From NCBI GenBank assembly GCA_016786705.1, contig JAEUVV010000005.1, positions 52,806 to 116,805 on the forward strand: a stretch of 64,000 nucleotides of DNA, read 5' to 3'. Positions 25,659 to 36,062 of the stretch are shown here, in pieces (the first letter of the stretch is position 1; each line of letters begins with the position of its first letter). Made by a program: the position numbers and the translations under genes. This DNA comes from Taibaiella sp. (GTDB lineage Bacteria > Bacteroidota > Bacteroidia > Chitinophagales > Chitinophagaceae). A model generated the notes under the pieces. That model had not been told where the DNA came from, made no database searches, and worked only from the letters and a program-made list of their open reading frames with translations.

Positions 25659-26198
25659 ATGCGTCACGGAGACAAAGTAAACAATTTAGGCCGTACTACG
25701 GCACACAGAAAAGCTTTATTAAACAATTTAGCAGCTCAGCTGATTCAACACAAAAGAATCACTACTACTTTAGCTAAAGCAAAAGCTTTGCGTGTATTTG
25801 TAGAGCCATTGATTACAAGATCTAAAAATGACACTACGCACAACCGTCGTATAGTGTTCTCTCACTTACAAAACAAAGAATCAATCAAAGAATTATTCAG
25901 CGTAGTAAGTGAAAAAGTAGCTAACCGTCCAGGTGGTTACACTCGTATCATCAAGTTAGCGCCACGTATGGGTGATGCTGCTGAAATGGCCCTGATCGAA
26001 TTAGTAGACTTTAACACTACTTACAACGTAGGTGAAAAAACTGCTGCTAAGAAAACGCGTCGTAGCCGTGGAGCAGCTAAGAAAGAAGCTCCTGCAGCTG
26101 CAACTACAACTGAAGAGGCAACTCCGGCAGTTGAAGAAGCTCCTAAAGCAGAGAACGAAGCTACTAACGAAGAAACAAAACCAGAAGGAGCAGAATAA
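25659..26198 (+). CDS. rplQ: 50S ribosomal protein L17 with extended tail
   Basis: The first 125 or so residues are a normal L17: [20 protein letters not shown] and the [19 protein letters not shown] motif. The tail (about 128-179) is a low-complexity Ala/Glu/Lys extension ([20 protein letters not shown]), about 50 residues beyond typical L17 and common in Bacteroidota. It probably hangs free of the ribosome. Last gene of the operon. Confidence 0.97.
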   Translation: MRHGDKVNNLGRTTAHRKALLNNLAAQLIQHKRITTTLAKAKALRVFVEPLITRSKNDTTHNRRIVFSHLQNKESIKELFSVVSEKVANRPGGYTRIIKLAPRMGDAAEMALIELVDFNTTYNVGEKTAAKKTRRSRGAAKKEAPAAATTTEEATPAVEEAPKAENEATNEETKPEGAE

Positions 26199-26220
26199 GA
26201 TTCTGATTATCTTTCCAGAT

Positions 26221-26254
26221 AAAAGCGCAGCAGTATTTTACTGCTGCGCTTTTT
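26221..26254 (+). terminator. Terminator of the rplQ operon
   Basis: Perfect 15-base arms (26221-26235, 26239-26253) with a 3-base loop, GC-rich core, and a run of T residues. It starts 23 bases after the rplQ stop. Confidence 0.9.
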
Positions 26255-26403
26255 TTATTTGCTTTTATACATCACCTTTGATTTTCTCCCGGGATTAGAT
26301 GGTCTTTCTTCATGAATTCGTGTTTTGACTTATCCGCTTCAAACCAACCAATTTTTTTATGTTGCGGTCTTATTAAGATATATCATTATAAATCATTTCA
26401 CAC

Positions 26404-28062
26404 ATGAAGCAAGTTTTATTCTTTCTCCTGTTTGCCTGCTCTTTGCAGGCCCAGGCCCAGCAATCCTGGCAATGGCTTAAATCGCCACACTCTTATGGTA
26501 ATATGAACCACAAAGGCATGGATGTAGATGCCAATGGTAACGTTTTCACGATCGGGCAGCAATGGCAATCGGCTGATTATGGTACGATAAATATACCCCA
26601 TACCGGCGATTATTTCTGCCTGTACCTGGCGAAACAGGATGCTGTCGGTAGCTACCTCTTTGCCAAAAAAATCTGGGCTGACGCAGGCATCAAATCGGCA
26701 GTAATAAAACTGGACAATTCCGGTAATGTATTCGTTTTCGGTACCTGTAATGGCTATACCCTTCACCTGAGTCCTACTGATTCGGTTAGCTACAGTACCT
26801 CTTTAAGCGCAACTGATCAGACTAAATTTTTCCTGGCCAAGTATGATAATAACGGTAATTTCCTTTGGGCGAAGAAGGGAGAAGGTGCCAGCTTATATGC
26901 CACAGCCCGTGCGATTACCAGTATTGGTACAGATATTTTCATCGGTGGCGATTATTATGGCGCCGCAAACTTTTTAGGCTTGAATATGCCTAGTAAAAGT
27001 TCCAATAGCAGCTTTATACTTAAAGTTGATAATAGTGGCAATGGCGTATGGTTAAATGCGGCAACCGTTACGGCAATGACTTTTATGACGGCTTTAAGCA
27101 ACGATGGCACTAATTTATATGCCTGCGGAAAGTTTCAAAATACCATTGGCTTTAATAGTGTGATGGTCAATAATCCTTTAGCCACATCCGGCGGCGGGGA
27201 GCGTATCTTTCTTTTTAAATTTAACTCAAGTGGAGTAGCCGTGTGGGGTAAAGAAGAAGGCGGTATAGCTAATTACGTAACTACCGCGGATGATGCGAAT
27301 AACGCCAATACACTGGCTTATGATGGTAACGGTTATTTATATATGGGGGGCTCTTACCAGTCCCAGGCCGGTACTATTAGCAATCAGTTACAGGAGCCCT
27401 TTGTTTCCAGGTATGATGTAAGTAATGGTAATAAGCTTTGGACGGTTAAGTACAGTGGCAACCTGGAAAACGCGATCAACGGCATCGTTATCGATTCTAA
27501 TGCTAACCCAATCTGCGTGGGAGAGTACCTGGGGAGCATGACTATTGGCAATTTTAACCTCCCTACTGATGCAATCAGGAAAGGCATGATTTTACGTTTA
27601 GATAAAGCTACGGGGAACTGTAATTCAGTTATTGCCATAGGTAATACGGGCGAAAAGGCGAATGTGCAGCGTATATATATGCCGGCTAACAAATCTTATT
27701 ATGTTATTTCAGGTACTTACGGCTCAATGTTGCATATAGGAAACCTGAATACTACTTCCAGCGGAAATAATACTGATTTTGTTGCGAAATATGCTTTGGG
27801 AAATCCGACCGGCATTGCTCAGCGGACTGAATTAGCTTATCAGCTATACCCGATTCCTGCCAGAGATATTTTGAATTTTGAATTGGGCCGGGAGGTCAAG
27901 GCTACTGTAAGTATCATCAATACGCTTGGCCAGGTCGTTTACCAGCAAAATTTTGAGGGTGCTAAAGGGTATATTAACCTGGGTCGATTAACTGCCGGCC
28001 AGTACTATTTTAAAATACAAACCAAAGATGCCGAAGGGATCAATCCTTTTACGAAATTGTAA
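26404..28062 (+). CDS. Secreted protein with type A T9SS C-terminal domain
   Basis: A 552-residue protein. The signal peptide (1-19) ends in AQA. The middle looks like a beta-propeller of SBBP type, with repeated pieces such as NVFTIGQQWQ, DNSGNVFVFG, DIFIGGDYYG and YLYMGGSYQSQ about every 50 residues. The C-terminus (about 478-552) has YQLYPIPARDILNFEL and LGQVVYQQNFEG, the type A (Por secretion tail) signal. It should be exported through T9SS and anchored or released by a PorU-like sortase. The function of the propeller is unknown. Confidence 0.82.
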   Translation: MKQVLFFLLFACSLQAQAQQSWQWLKSPHSYGNMNHKGMDVDANGNVFTIGQQWQSADYGTINIPHTGDYFCLYLAKQDAVGSYLFAKKIWADAGIKSAVIKLDNSGNVFVFGTCNGYTLHLSPTDSVSYSTSLSATDQTKFFLAKYDNNGNFLWAKKGEGASLYATARAITSIGTDIFIGGDYYGAANFLGLNMPSKSSNSSFILKVDNSGNGVWLNAATVTAMTFMTALSNDGTNLYACGKFQNTIGFNSVMVNNPLATSGGGERIFLFKFNSSGVAVWGKEEGGIANYVTTADDANNANTLAYDGNGYLYMGGSYQSQAGTISNQLQEPFVSRYDVSNGNKLWTVKYSGNLENAINGIVIDSNANPICVGEYLGSMTIGNFNLPTDAIRKGMILRLDKATGNCNSVIAIGNTGEKANVQRIYMPANKSYYVISGTYGSMLHIGNLNTTSSGNNTDFVAKYALGNPTGIAQRTELAYQLYPIPARDILNFELGREVKATVSIINTLGQVVYQQNFEGAKGYINLGRLTAGQYYFKIQTKDAEGINPFTKL

Positions 28063-28103
28063 TACCGATGATTCCACACAGCTCACTTATTGAGTATAAA
28101 AAA

Positions 28104-28159
28104 GAAAAGCGGCTGATCTTATTATAAGGTCAGCCGCATTATAAGGTCAGCCGCTTTTC
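28104..28159. terminator. Bidirectional terminator with duplicated arm
   Basis: A 19-base arm (28104-28122) pairs with 28141-28159 (one G-U wobble). The last part of the 3' arm is present twice in tandem (17 bases, 28121-28137 and 28138-28154), so two alternative hairpins can form. It lies between the convergent stops of the secreted protein and tyrS. Confidence 0.7.
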
Positions 28160-28181
28160 TTCAAAAATTTTCAGGCTTAGT

Positions 28182-29462
28182 TTATTCGAAAATGCCTAAA
28201 TAATATTGTTTCTTTCCTTTTTGGAATAAAATGTACTTATCGTTCAATAAATCTGCAGCAGTGATTTTTGATTCAATGTCCTGAATCTTTTCTTTATTCA
28301 TGCTTACACCACCAGCGGTCAGCATCTTACGAGCTTCGCCTTTAGACGGGAAGATGCCAGACTCTGCAAAATAAGTGACCGGGTCCAGGCCCTCTGTTAA
28401 AGTAGCTTTGTCGTATCTTACTTGTGGCACACCGTCCATGATTTCGAGCAATTGCTGTTCGTTAAGGGTCATAAGTGCTTCTTTGGTCGCCTTTCCGAAC
28501 AATATTTCCGTAGCCTTCTGGGCAAATACCAGGTCCTCCTTAGAGTGGACCATAGTAGTAATTTCTTCGGCCAGGCGTTTTTGTAAAATGCGTGTATGCG
28601 GCGCCGCCTCGTGTTCTGTAATCAAGGTTTCAATTTCTTCCATAGGGATGAAAGTGAAGATCTTAATGAAATTTTTTGCATCTTCATCCGAAACGTTCAG
28701 CCAGAATTGGTAGAATACATAAGGCGAGGTTTTATTCCGGTCCAGCCATACATTACCGCCTTCGGTTTTACCGAATTTGCCACCATCTGCTTTCTTTAAC
28801 AAAGGGCAGGTAAAGGCATATACATCACTGCCACCCATTCTGCGTATAAGCTCAGTACCGGTAGTAATATTGCCCCATTGGTCGGCACCACCCGCTTGTA
28901 ATTTCACTCCTTCATGCTTGTTGAGGTGGTAGAAATCATAGCCTTGGATCAGTTGGTAAGAGAATTCAGTAAAGCTTAAGCCAAATTCTAATCGTTTCTG
29001 TACCGAATCTTTAGCCATCATATAATTAACGGAGATGTGCTTACCGGCATCCCGTATGAAATCTAAAAAACTATAGTTTTTAAACCAGTCGTAGTTATTA
29101 ACGATTTTCGCGGCATTCGGTAAAGCAGCGTCAAAGTTTAAGAACCTTTCCAGTTGTTGTTGAATACCCTTTAAGTTTTTATCCAGGGTATCTGCATCCA
29201 GCAAATTACGTTCAGCAGATTTACCTGTAGGGTCGCCTATCATTCCCGTAGCACCACCTACCAGGGCAATAGGGCGATGCCCGTTTCTTTGCAGGTGCAT
29301 TAATATAATGATCGGGAGCATGCTGCCGATATGCAAACTGTCGGCTGTAGGGTCAAAGCCTATATAGGCACTCACCATTTCCTTTCCCAGGATTTCTTCT
29401 GTACCGGGAATTATATCTTGAAGCAGCCCGCGTTGTCTTAATTCGGGAATGAAGTTGTTCAT
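28182..29462 (-). CDS. tyrS: Tyrosyl-tRNA synthetase
   Basis: A 426-residue class I aminoacyl-tRNA synthetase. The HIGH motif appears as HIGS (44-47), the KMSKS motif as KFGKT (229-233), and [12 protein letters not shown] (33-44) matches the tyrosine-specific signature. An S4-like RNA-binding domain is at the C-terminus (about 360-426, with [16 protein letters not shown]). Length is normal. It has its own promoter box at 29489-29496. Confidence 0.96.
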   Translation of the reverse strand: MNNFIPELRQRGLLQDIIPGTEEILGKEMVSAYIGFDPTADSLHIGSMLPIIILMHLQRNGHRPIALVGGATGMIGDPTGKSAERNLLDADTLDKNLKGIQQQLERFLNFDAALPNAAKIVNNYDWFKNYSFLDFIRDAGKHISVNYMMAKDSVQKRLEFGLSFTEFSYQLIQGYDFYHLNKHEGVKLQAGGADQWGNITTGTELIRRMGGSDVYAFTCPLLKKADGGKFGKTEGGNVWLDRNKTSPYVFYQFWLNVSDEDAKNFIKIFTFIPMEEIETLITEHEAAPHTRILQKRLAEEITTMVHSKEDLVFAQKATEILFGKATKEALMTLNEQQLLEIMDGVPQVRYDKATLTEGLDPVTYFAESGIFPSKGEARKMLTAGGVSMNKEKIQDIESKITAADLLNDKYILFQKGKKQYYLGIFE

Positions 29463-29488
29463 TAGGTAATTGCTTATTTGTCAGTGCG

Positions 29489-29496
29489 CAAAAATA
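29489..29496 (-). promoter_or_regulatory. tyrS promoter (-7 element)
   Basis: TATTTTTG on the minus strand fits TAnnTTTG, 27 bases before the tyrS ATG. No T-box-like leader is possible in so short a space. Confidence 0.5.
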
Positions 29497-29620
29497 TCAA
29501 GAAAAACGCATTAGGCTTGCATTTAAGCTTGATTATTTTTGGGCCTGTTTGCAACATGCATAAGGATGTGATCTTTTTGATGAATTAGTTTATTTTATAT
29601 CTATATTGCTGAATTTGAAT

Positions 29621-29628
29621 TATCTTTG
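29621..29628 (+). promoter_or_regulatory. PorV/PorU2 operon promoter (-7 element)
   Basis: TATCTTTG fits TAnnTTTG. The leader of about 80 bases to TTG 29716 holds an 8-base perfect hairpin (ACGCTTGC at 29653-29660 with GCAAGCGT at 29664-29671). Confidence 0.5.
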
Positions 29629-29715
29629 CTGATTGATGTAGCTTAGTTTTTCACGCTTGCGAGGCAAGCGTTAGAGCCTAATGCCCTGGATGAAATAAAA
29701 TTAAACACATATCCC

Positions 29716-30951
29716 TTGAATACTACAAGCAATTTTTTGTTGGCCGGTGTGCTGCTGACACTTACAGCGGGCGCTGCAAATGCCCAAAGCAGGATCTATG
29801 TAAATGAATACCTGAATATAGGTGTCGGGGCCCGGGCATTAGCTATGGGCGGGGCACAGGCGGCAAGTACTGCTGATGCCTATTCGGTTTACTGGAATCC
29901 TGCAGGCCTGGTGCGTATGCAGAATGACGCGGAGCTGGGCCTGATGCACGCGGAATACTTTGCCGGAATTTTTCAATATGATCACGGTAGCTTCGGGCTT
30001 AAATTAAAAGACAAGAAAAGAGCGGTAGGCCTTTCCTTCACCCGCTTTGGTGCCAATAATATCCCTTATACCATTGATTATGTACAACCGGACGGTTCTT
30101 TTGATGAGTCTAAACTAAAAGATATTTCCGCCTCCGATTACGCGTTTAATATCAGCTACAGCCAATTGCTGAACTGGTTTAAAAATAATTCGAAAGTAAA
30201 GGCGAGCTTAGGGGCGAATGCCAAGATTATTTATCGCCACGTTGGGTCTATGTCCCAGGCATGGGGCGCGGGCATGGATTTGGGTTTGCAGATTTACTCC
30301 GACAAGTGGCGCCTGGGTATCTCTGCAAGAGACATTACCACTACTACTACCAGTTGGAGTTTTAATTTTACAGAGCGGGAAAAGGAAGTTTTTCGGCAAA
30401 CGGATAATGAGATCCCTATTAAATCTTACGAGGTGATGTATCCCCGTCTCAACATTGCTTATGGAAGGTACTTTTTCAAGCCTGAAAATAAGTTCCAGTT
30501 GCTGGCGGAGCTTGCTGCCGATATTACTACAGATGGCAAGCGCCTGACTTTACTCTCTACAGATGTGGTCAGTATTGATCCTAGGTTAGGGCTGGAAGCG
30601 TCGTATAAAAACACGATCTTTTTAAGAGCCGGTATCAGCAACCTTTACCGGGCGCTGGATAACACAGATACGACCAATACCCGGAAATATCTGGTTTATC
30701 AGCCGGCAGTAGGTGTTGGGTTTAAGATCAGCCAATTGCATATAGATTATGCATTTACCAGTCTGAATATGCAAAGCAACCCGCTGTACACACACGTTGT
30801 TTCGCTAAAACTTAACTTTAATAAAAAAGTGAAAAAGACAGGGGAACACGGTAAGCCAGAGCCAGGTAATGCGCAGCAGCAGGAAGGGCCAAGCATCAAT
30901 ACACCTGTGGTGGTACCTCAACCGACCAATACCGATCAACCTAAACCATAA
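29716..30951 (+). CDS. PorV/PorQ-family outer-membrane protein
   Basis: A 411-residue protein. The signal peptide (1-23) ends in NAQ. The mature part has the PorV/PorQ pattern: NIGVGARALAMGGAQAAS, SVYWNPAGLVRM, HAEYFAGI, and a C-terminal barrel of alternating residues that should form an outer-membrane channel of the FadL-like class. PorV is the shuttle and partner of the T9SS sortase PorU. It starts at TTG 29716: no ATG exists in the frame before residue 40 and the signal peptide needs this start. The last 45 residues are a Pro/Gln/Lys-rich tail. It sits 52 bases before a PorU2-like sortase, so the pair likely works together. Confidence 0.85.
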   Translation: MNTTSNFLLAGVLLTLTAGAANAQSRIYVNEYLNIGVGARALAMGGAQAASTADAYSVYWNPAGLVRMQNDAELGLMHAEYFAGIFQYDHGSFGLKLKDKKRAVGLSFTRFGANNIPYTIDYVQPDGSFDESKLKDISASDYAFNISYSQLLNWFKNNSKVKASLGANAKIIYRHVGSMSQAWGAGMDLGLQIYSDKWRLGISARDITTTTTSWSFNFTEREKEVFRQTDNEIPIKSYEVMYPRLNIAYGRYFFKPENKFQLLAELAADITTDGKRLTLLSTDVVSIDPRLGLEASYKNTIFLRAGISNLYRALDNTDTTNTRKYLVYQPAVGVGFKISQLHIDYAFTSLNMQSNPLYTHVVSLKLNFNKKVKKTGEHGKPEPGNAQQQEGPSINTPVVVPQPTNTDQPKP

Positions 30952-31003
30952 ACGATTTCAATTAGTAAGTTAAGCAACCATTTGAGGTCAAATATTAATT
31001 AGC

Positions 31004-34000
31004 ATGAAAAAATTAAGTTATAACCTTTCTATATTATTAGTATTGTTTTTTAGCTCTATCAATACCTTTGCCCAGGTACTGGGTAATGAATGGATCAATT
31101 ACAACCAGAGCTATTTTAAATTTAAAGTCTGGGAAAACGGGATTTACCGTATACCGCAAAGTCTTTTGCAGGCCAATGGCCTGGGCAATGTGAACGGCAA
31201 CCAGTTCGCCCTTTTCAGGGATGGCGTACAAGTCCCTGTTTATGTAAGTACAAGTGGAGCTTTGGGTGCTGGTGATTATATAGAATTTTATGGTGCCAAA
31301 GCTGATGGTAAAACCCTGGATAAAGAAATGTATGAGCCTAATGCCAGTCTCCAGGGAGACCCGGAAGTAAATCTACTTTCCGATACCGCTTCTTATTTCC
31401 TGACTTTTGGGGGAGTAAGTAACCTGAGATTAACTTTGCAGAGTAATGTTATTCCATCTAATCCTCCTGCTGCCGAACCTTATTGTATCACTACCGTAAG
31501 GACCACTTTAAATATCAGGGACTACCTATACTCGGCCGGAGAAAGCTATTATAAAGATCATGCGATGTCATTATATTACCATTCGGCCAAACAAGAGCGT
31601 GGGGAAGGCCTGGCTTTTTCCTCATACTATCAACTTTATTTACCCTTTCCTACGACTGCCATATACACGCCTGCGAATCCGATATTAAGTAGCGCATTTT
31701 TATTTAATAGTAAACTGGGTCATCAACCCATAACGTTTTATGTGAGAGGCACGCCAGTATTCCACGATACCGTAAATGCATTTGAGTATCTCCAAAATGA
31801 TATACCCTTTAATCAATCATATTTGGTAGAAAATATGACACCTGTTGTTTACGGTACCTATAACTCGCTTTTATTAAGTGCGTTAAAGACTACAATCACT
31901 TATAACAGGACATATGATTTTAACGGAGTGTCTCAATTAAACTTCAGAGTGCCTGCTAATGGCAATGCACAAAGACTGGTATTGTCGAACTTAAATGCCT
32001 CTGCTAATAATACTTTAGTGGATTTTAATACGAATAGCCTATATCATTTATCCGGCAACCAGGTTATGTTAAACGCTACTTCCCAGCAGAGAAATATGTT
32101 TTTTGCCAATAGCATTAAGACTATCTCCGGATTAACTCCTGTAACTTTCAGGGATTATACTAATGTAGCCAACCAGGGTAATTACATTATTTTATCGCAT
32201 GGACAATATATCAATCATCCTAATGGTAGTGTAAATCAATATGCAAACTACAGGCGCTCCGCAACTGGCGGTGGCTACCAGGTAGTCGTTGTAGATGTAA
32301 ACGATTTGTATGACCAATTTGGCTATGGTTGTGAATACCACCCGGTAGCGATCAAAAGATTTCTAAAATATGCCCAGGCTAATACCAGTTGGGTTAACAA
32401 ACCGGAGTATATGTTTATTCTGGGAAAAGGACTAACCTATAATTATATTTATGCTTATACATCAGGGTTGCCTTACCCGGTAATACCTACCTATGGACAA
32501 CCTGGTTCAGATAACCTCTTTGCCGAGATCGGCAACTCGAATATACCTTCTATTGCTGTTGGCCGGCTTTCTGCAATGACGGAAGCGGAAATAGGGAACT
32601 ACCTGGAAAAAGTGAAGAAATATGAAGTTGCTGTAAATACCCCTCCAGTTCCCACCCTGGAAAATTCCCTGTGGAAGAAAAAAGCTTTACATATCGCAGG
32701 AGCTAGTGATGAGAATAGCCAGGCCGTTTTTTACAATTCATTGAATATCTGTAAATCGATTCTTGAAGACACATTGATCGGCGGATTTGTGACAACAGTA
32801 GGTAAATCGACGACCAATGTTACGGAAAATGCCAGTGCACAAATTGATTCTCTCATCGCTTCAGGCGTTCAATATGTGACTTTTTACGGGCACGCCTCTG
32901 CTGTTGGTTTTGACTATAACCTCAACAATCCGGATAATGTTAATTCAAGTCCCAAGTTCCCGATCTTTATGGCTTACGGCTGTGATGTTGCGGCTATCTA
33001 TGAACCTACCAATTCAAGAGCGGTAAGCGAGAAATACCTGATTTCCAACAATGGCGGTGCTGTAGCCATGATTGCCTGTTCCAATTACGGATGGACCGGA
33101 TACCTGGATAATTATATGCAGGGACTTTACCGGAAAATGGCCCGGGAGCAATATGGCGCTACCTTGGGCAAACAGTTTATAAAGAATATTGAAACTTTTC
33201 AAAATAATGGGGGTTCTAATATTTATGTAGCGATTCACTCCCAGAATATGATCTTACAGGGTGACCCGGGACTGAAAGTTTATTCGCCAGAATTGCCTGA
33301 TTTTTATATTGAAGAATCCTTGGTATCCACCAACCCGGGAGTGATTAATACCACCATCGATTCTTTTGAAATTAAAGCTACACTGTATAATCTGGGAAAA
33401 GCAACCAGGGAACCCTATATTGTCAGGCTAACTAAAACCAAAGCCGGTTCCGGTTCGGTGCTTTATAAAGATTCTTTAATCGTAAATACTGTAAATACTA
33501 CCAATGTAGTTTTTAAGGTCCCTATCGATCCTAATAATGATATTGGCTTGTTTAATTATACGATTACCCTGAATGAAGAGCAAAGCCCTGATGAGATTAC
33601 TTTTGCTAATAATAAGGTAAGTATCCAGATGTACATTTCTGAAGATAACTTAAAACCGGTTTACCCCTATGATTTCTCTATTGTTCATGAGCAGAATATT
33701 GAGCTGAAAGCTTCAACCTTAAACCCGTTTTTATCCGCAAGTAATTTTATACTGGAGATTGATACTACCGAGTATTTTAACAGCCCCTTTAAACAAACCA
33801 AAAGGATAAGCAGCATCGGAGGCGTAATTAAGTGGCAATTGCCTTTTCAAATGACAGATAGTACCGTATACTACTGGCGTACTACTATTGACTCTATGGT
33901 CAACGGGCGCTATTACTGGAATAACAGCTCGTTTGTATACCTTAAAAATGGCTCAGATGGCTGGAATCAATCGCATTTCTTCCAGTACAAAAAAGATGAC

Positions 34001-36004
34001 TCTTTCGAGGTACGGATTAATGAACCGGAACGCTTATTTAAAGGGCGTACTTACCAGAAAAACCTATCCGTTCAATCCCAGGTATTTGGATTCGGCGGGC
34101 AAAATTACTTTTATATCAATGGCGTGCCAACCGGTTATGGCTATTGTGGCATCCAGGGAGATAACAGCATTTTGTTTATGCTGATCAACCCGGTAACGGG
34201 AGAGGCAGTACGCAATATCGGCCAGTTTCCCGGCGTAGTAGGGGCCTGCGACGAACCCCGTGCACACCAGTTTGAATTTCCAACAGGTACTGCAGCCAAG
34301 CGCAAGCTGATCATTGATTTTATCGACAGTATCAAAGATCAGTATTACGTTATGGTGAAGTCTAATACTTTCGCCTCTTCAACCGCAACAGAAAATATCA
34401 ACCAGTGGAAAACGGAAGACGAGGCTTTGAACGGAGCTGGAATTTCTCTTTACCAATCATTTATGGACCTCGGCCTTACAGGTATTGCCCAATATACGGA
34501 GAAAAGACCTTTTATAGGTATCGCGAAAAAAGGAACATCTTCATTTGTTCCGGAGTTTATAATGGGTACTACTGTGGATGAGTTGTTAGTACTGGAAAAA
34601 GACCTGTCCTTTACTTTGCCTTCGGGTTATATTGAAAGTACGGTGATCGGCCCGGCTGCGGCATGGCAGCATTTAAGATGGAAAACTTCAGCGATCAATA
34701 ATGGAGAGACCGAAGGGGATAAGTCACTGGTAACTGTTTTCGGATTAAATAGTGCAGAACAACAAAATGGTGATTCTTTGTTGACAACCAGCTTAACAGA
34801 TTATGCCTTAAACAGTATAAATGCAGCGCAATATCCGTACCTGAAACTAAAATGGTACACCGAAGATAGTGTTTCAGCATCCCTGCCGCAATTGGATTAC
34901 TGGCGTGTGCTGCATAAGCCATTGCCGGAGGCCGCACTCAACCCGGCTGCTTATTTTTCGTTTAAGGATACGCTGAATGAAGGGGAGGCCGTGAATCTCA
35001 AATTTGCTATAGAAAACCTTAGAGAACTGCCGATGGACAGTATGCTGGTCCGTTTCAGATTAATAGATGCCAATAATACCTCGAGGATCATCAGTGAGCA
35101 AAAATATAAGCCATTGGCTGCCTATGACACTTTAATCGCCGCCCTTACAGATTTTAACCCGGCGCAATACCTGGGTAAGAATGTCTTGTTTGTAGAAGCT
35201 AACCCGGATAAAAATCAACCGGAGCATTACCATCCTAATAATTTGGGATACCTGCCTTTTTATGTCAAAGGAGACCATTATGCACCGGTTATGGATGTGA
35301 CATTTGATGGGGTGCACATTTTAAATAAAGATATCGTTTCCGCGAAACCTTTTATTAATATCCTGATCCGGGATGAGAACCGGAATAATCTCATTATAGA
35401 TACTTCCCGGGTAACTGTTTCTTTAATAAATACGCAGACTGGACTGGAACAACAGATCCGTTTTGATGGTAATACTTGTCGTTTCATACCAGCTACCGGT
35501 ACCGAAAAAAATGAAGCCCGTGTTGAGTTCAGGCCAACGCTGGAAGACGGTGTTTATACGCTTAAAGTAAGCTCGAGAGATAATTCCGGGAATGTATCCG
35601 GAGGTGTAGGGACGAAATATGAGATCAGCTTCGAAGTGATTAATAAATCAACGATCACCAATGTGTTGAATTATCCGAACCCCTTCTCCACGGCCACTCA
35701 ATTCCTGTTTACACTCACGGGAGCTGAAATACCTTCACAATTTAAGATCCAGATCATTTCCATTACCGGTAAAGTTGTCCGGGAGATCAAAAAGGCGGAG
35801 TTAGGTAATATTCATATTGGCCGCAACCGCACAGAATATAAATGGGATGGCAGGGACGAGTTCGGGCAGCTGCTGGGTAACGGGGTATATCTCTACCGGG
35901 TCATCACCAGCAATAAAGAAGGGGAAAGTATAGAACGTCGCAATAATGCGAGTATAGACCGCTATTTTAAAAATGATTATGGTAAACTATATATTATGCG
36001 ATAG
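31004..36004 (+). CDS. PorU2-like T9SS sortase, C25 peptidase family
   Basis: A 1666-residue protein. A signal peptide (1-23) is followed by a PorU-like N-terminal beta domain (about 25-400) and a C25 (gingipain-like) peptidase domain (about 400-770) with the catalytic pair His630 (FYGHAS) and Cys660 (AYGCDVAA). After this come CARDB/Ig-like domains (about 780-1500) and a C-terminal FlgD-like Ig domain with YPNPFSTATQFLFTL and YKWDGRDEFGQLL. The PorU family cleaves T9SS sorting domains and links cargo to the surface. The size (about 1150 in the main PorU) and end fit the PorU2 subgroup. Which cargo it handles is unknown. Confidence 0.86.
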   Translation: MKKLSYNLSILLVLFFSSINTFAQVLGNEWINYNQSYFKFKVWENGIYRIPQSLLQANGLGNVNGNQFALFRDGVQVPVYVSTSGALGAGDYIEFYGAKADGKTLDKEMYEPNASLQGDPEVNLLSDTASYFLTFGGVSNLRLTLQSNVIPSNPPAAEPYCITTVRTTLNIRDYLYSAGESYYKDHAMSLYYHSAKQERGEGLAFSSYYQLYLPFPTTAIYTPANPILSSAFLFNSKLGHQPITFYVRGTPVFHDTVNAFEYLQNDIPFNQSYLVENMTPVVYGTYNSLLLSALKTTITYNRTYDFNGVSQLNFRVPANGNAQRLVLSNLNASANNTLVDFNTNSLYHLSGNQVMLNATSQQRNMFFANSIKTISGLTPVTFRDYTNVANQGNYIILSHGQYINHPNGSVNQYANYRRSATGGGYQVVVVDVNDLYDQFGYGCEYHPVAIKRFLKYAQANTSWVNKPEYMFILGKGLTYNYIYAYTSGLPYPVIPTYGQPGSDNLFAEIGNSNIPSIAVGRLSAMTEAEIGNYLEKVKKYEVAVNTPPVPTLENSLWKKKALHIAGASDENSQAVFYNSLNICKSILEDTLIGGFVTTVGKSTTNVTENASAQIDSLIASGVQYVTFYGHASAVGFDYNLNNPDNVNSSPKFPIFMAYGCDVAAIYEPTNSRAVSEKYLISNNGGAVAMIACSNYGWTGYLDNYMQGLYRKMAREQYGATLGKQFIKNIETFQNNGGSNIYVAIHSQNMILQGDPGLKVYSPELPDFYIEESLVSTNPGVINTTIDSFEIKATLYNLGKATREPYIVRLTKTKAGSGSVLYKDSLIVNTVNTTNVVFKVPIDPNNDIGLFNYTITLNEEQSPDEITFANNKVSIQMYISEDNLKPVYPYDFSIVHEQNIELKASTLNPFLSASNFILEIDTTEYFNSPFKQTKRISSIGGVIKWQLPFQMTDSTVYYWRTTIDSMVNGRYYWNNSSFVYLKNGSDGWNQSHFFQYKKDDSFEVRINEPERLFKGRTYQKNLSVQSQVFGFGGQNYFYINGVPTGYGYCGIQGDNSILFMLINPVTGEAVRNIGQFPGVVGACDEPRAHQFEFPTGTAAKRKLIIDFIDSIKDQYYVMVKSNTFASSTATENINQWKTEDEALNGAGISLYQSFMDLGLTGIAQYTEKRPFIGIAKKGTSSFVPEFIMGTTVDELLVLEKDLSFTLPSGYIESTVIGPAAAWQHLRWKTSAINNGETEGDKSLVTVFGLNSAEQQNGDSLLTTSLTDYALNSINAAQYPYLKLKWYTEDSVSASLPQLDYWRVLHKPLPEAALNPAAYFSFKDTLNEGEAVNLKFAIENLRELPMDSMLVRFRLIDANNTSRIISEQKYKPLAAYDTLIAALTDFNPAQYLGKNVLFVEANPDKNQPEHYHPNNLGYLPFYVKGDHYAPVMDVTFDGVHILNKDIVSAKPFINILIRDENRNNLIIDTSRVTVSLINTQTGLEQQIRFDGNTCRFIPATGTEKNEARVEFRPTLEDGVYTLKVSSRDNSGNVSGGVGTKYEISFEVINKSTITNVLNYPNPFSTATQFLFTLTGAEIPSQFKIQIISITGKVVREIKKAELGNIHIGRNRTEYKWDGRDEFGQLLGNGVYLYRVITSNKEGESIERRNNASIDRYFKNDYGKLYIMR

Positions 36005-36024
36005 CACTTACCGGATGTCTTAAT

Positions 36025-36061
36025 AAAAAATGTCTTGTGTTTATAACGCAAGACATTTTTT
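36025..36061. terminator. Bidirectional terminator
   Basis: Perfect 13-base arms (36025-36037, 36049-36061) with A-run and T-run ends, between the PorU2 stop and the convergent deacetylase stop. Confidence 0.85.
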
Positions 36062-36062
36062 A

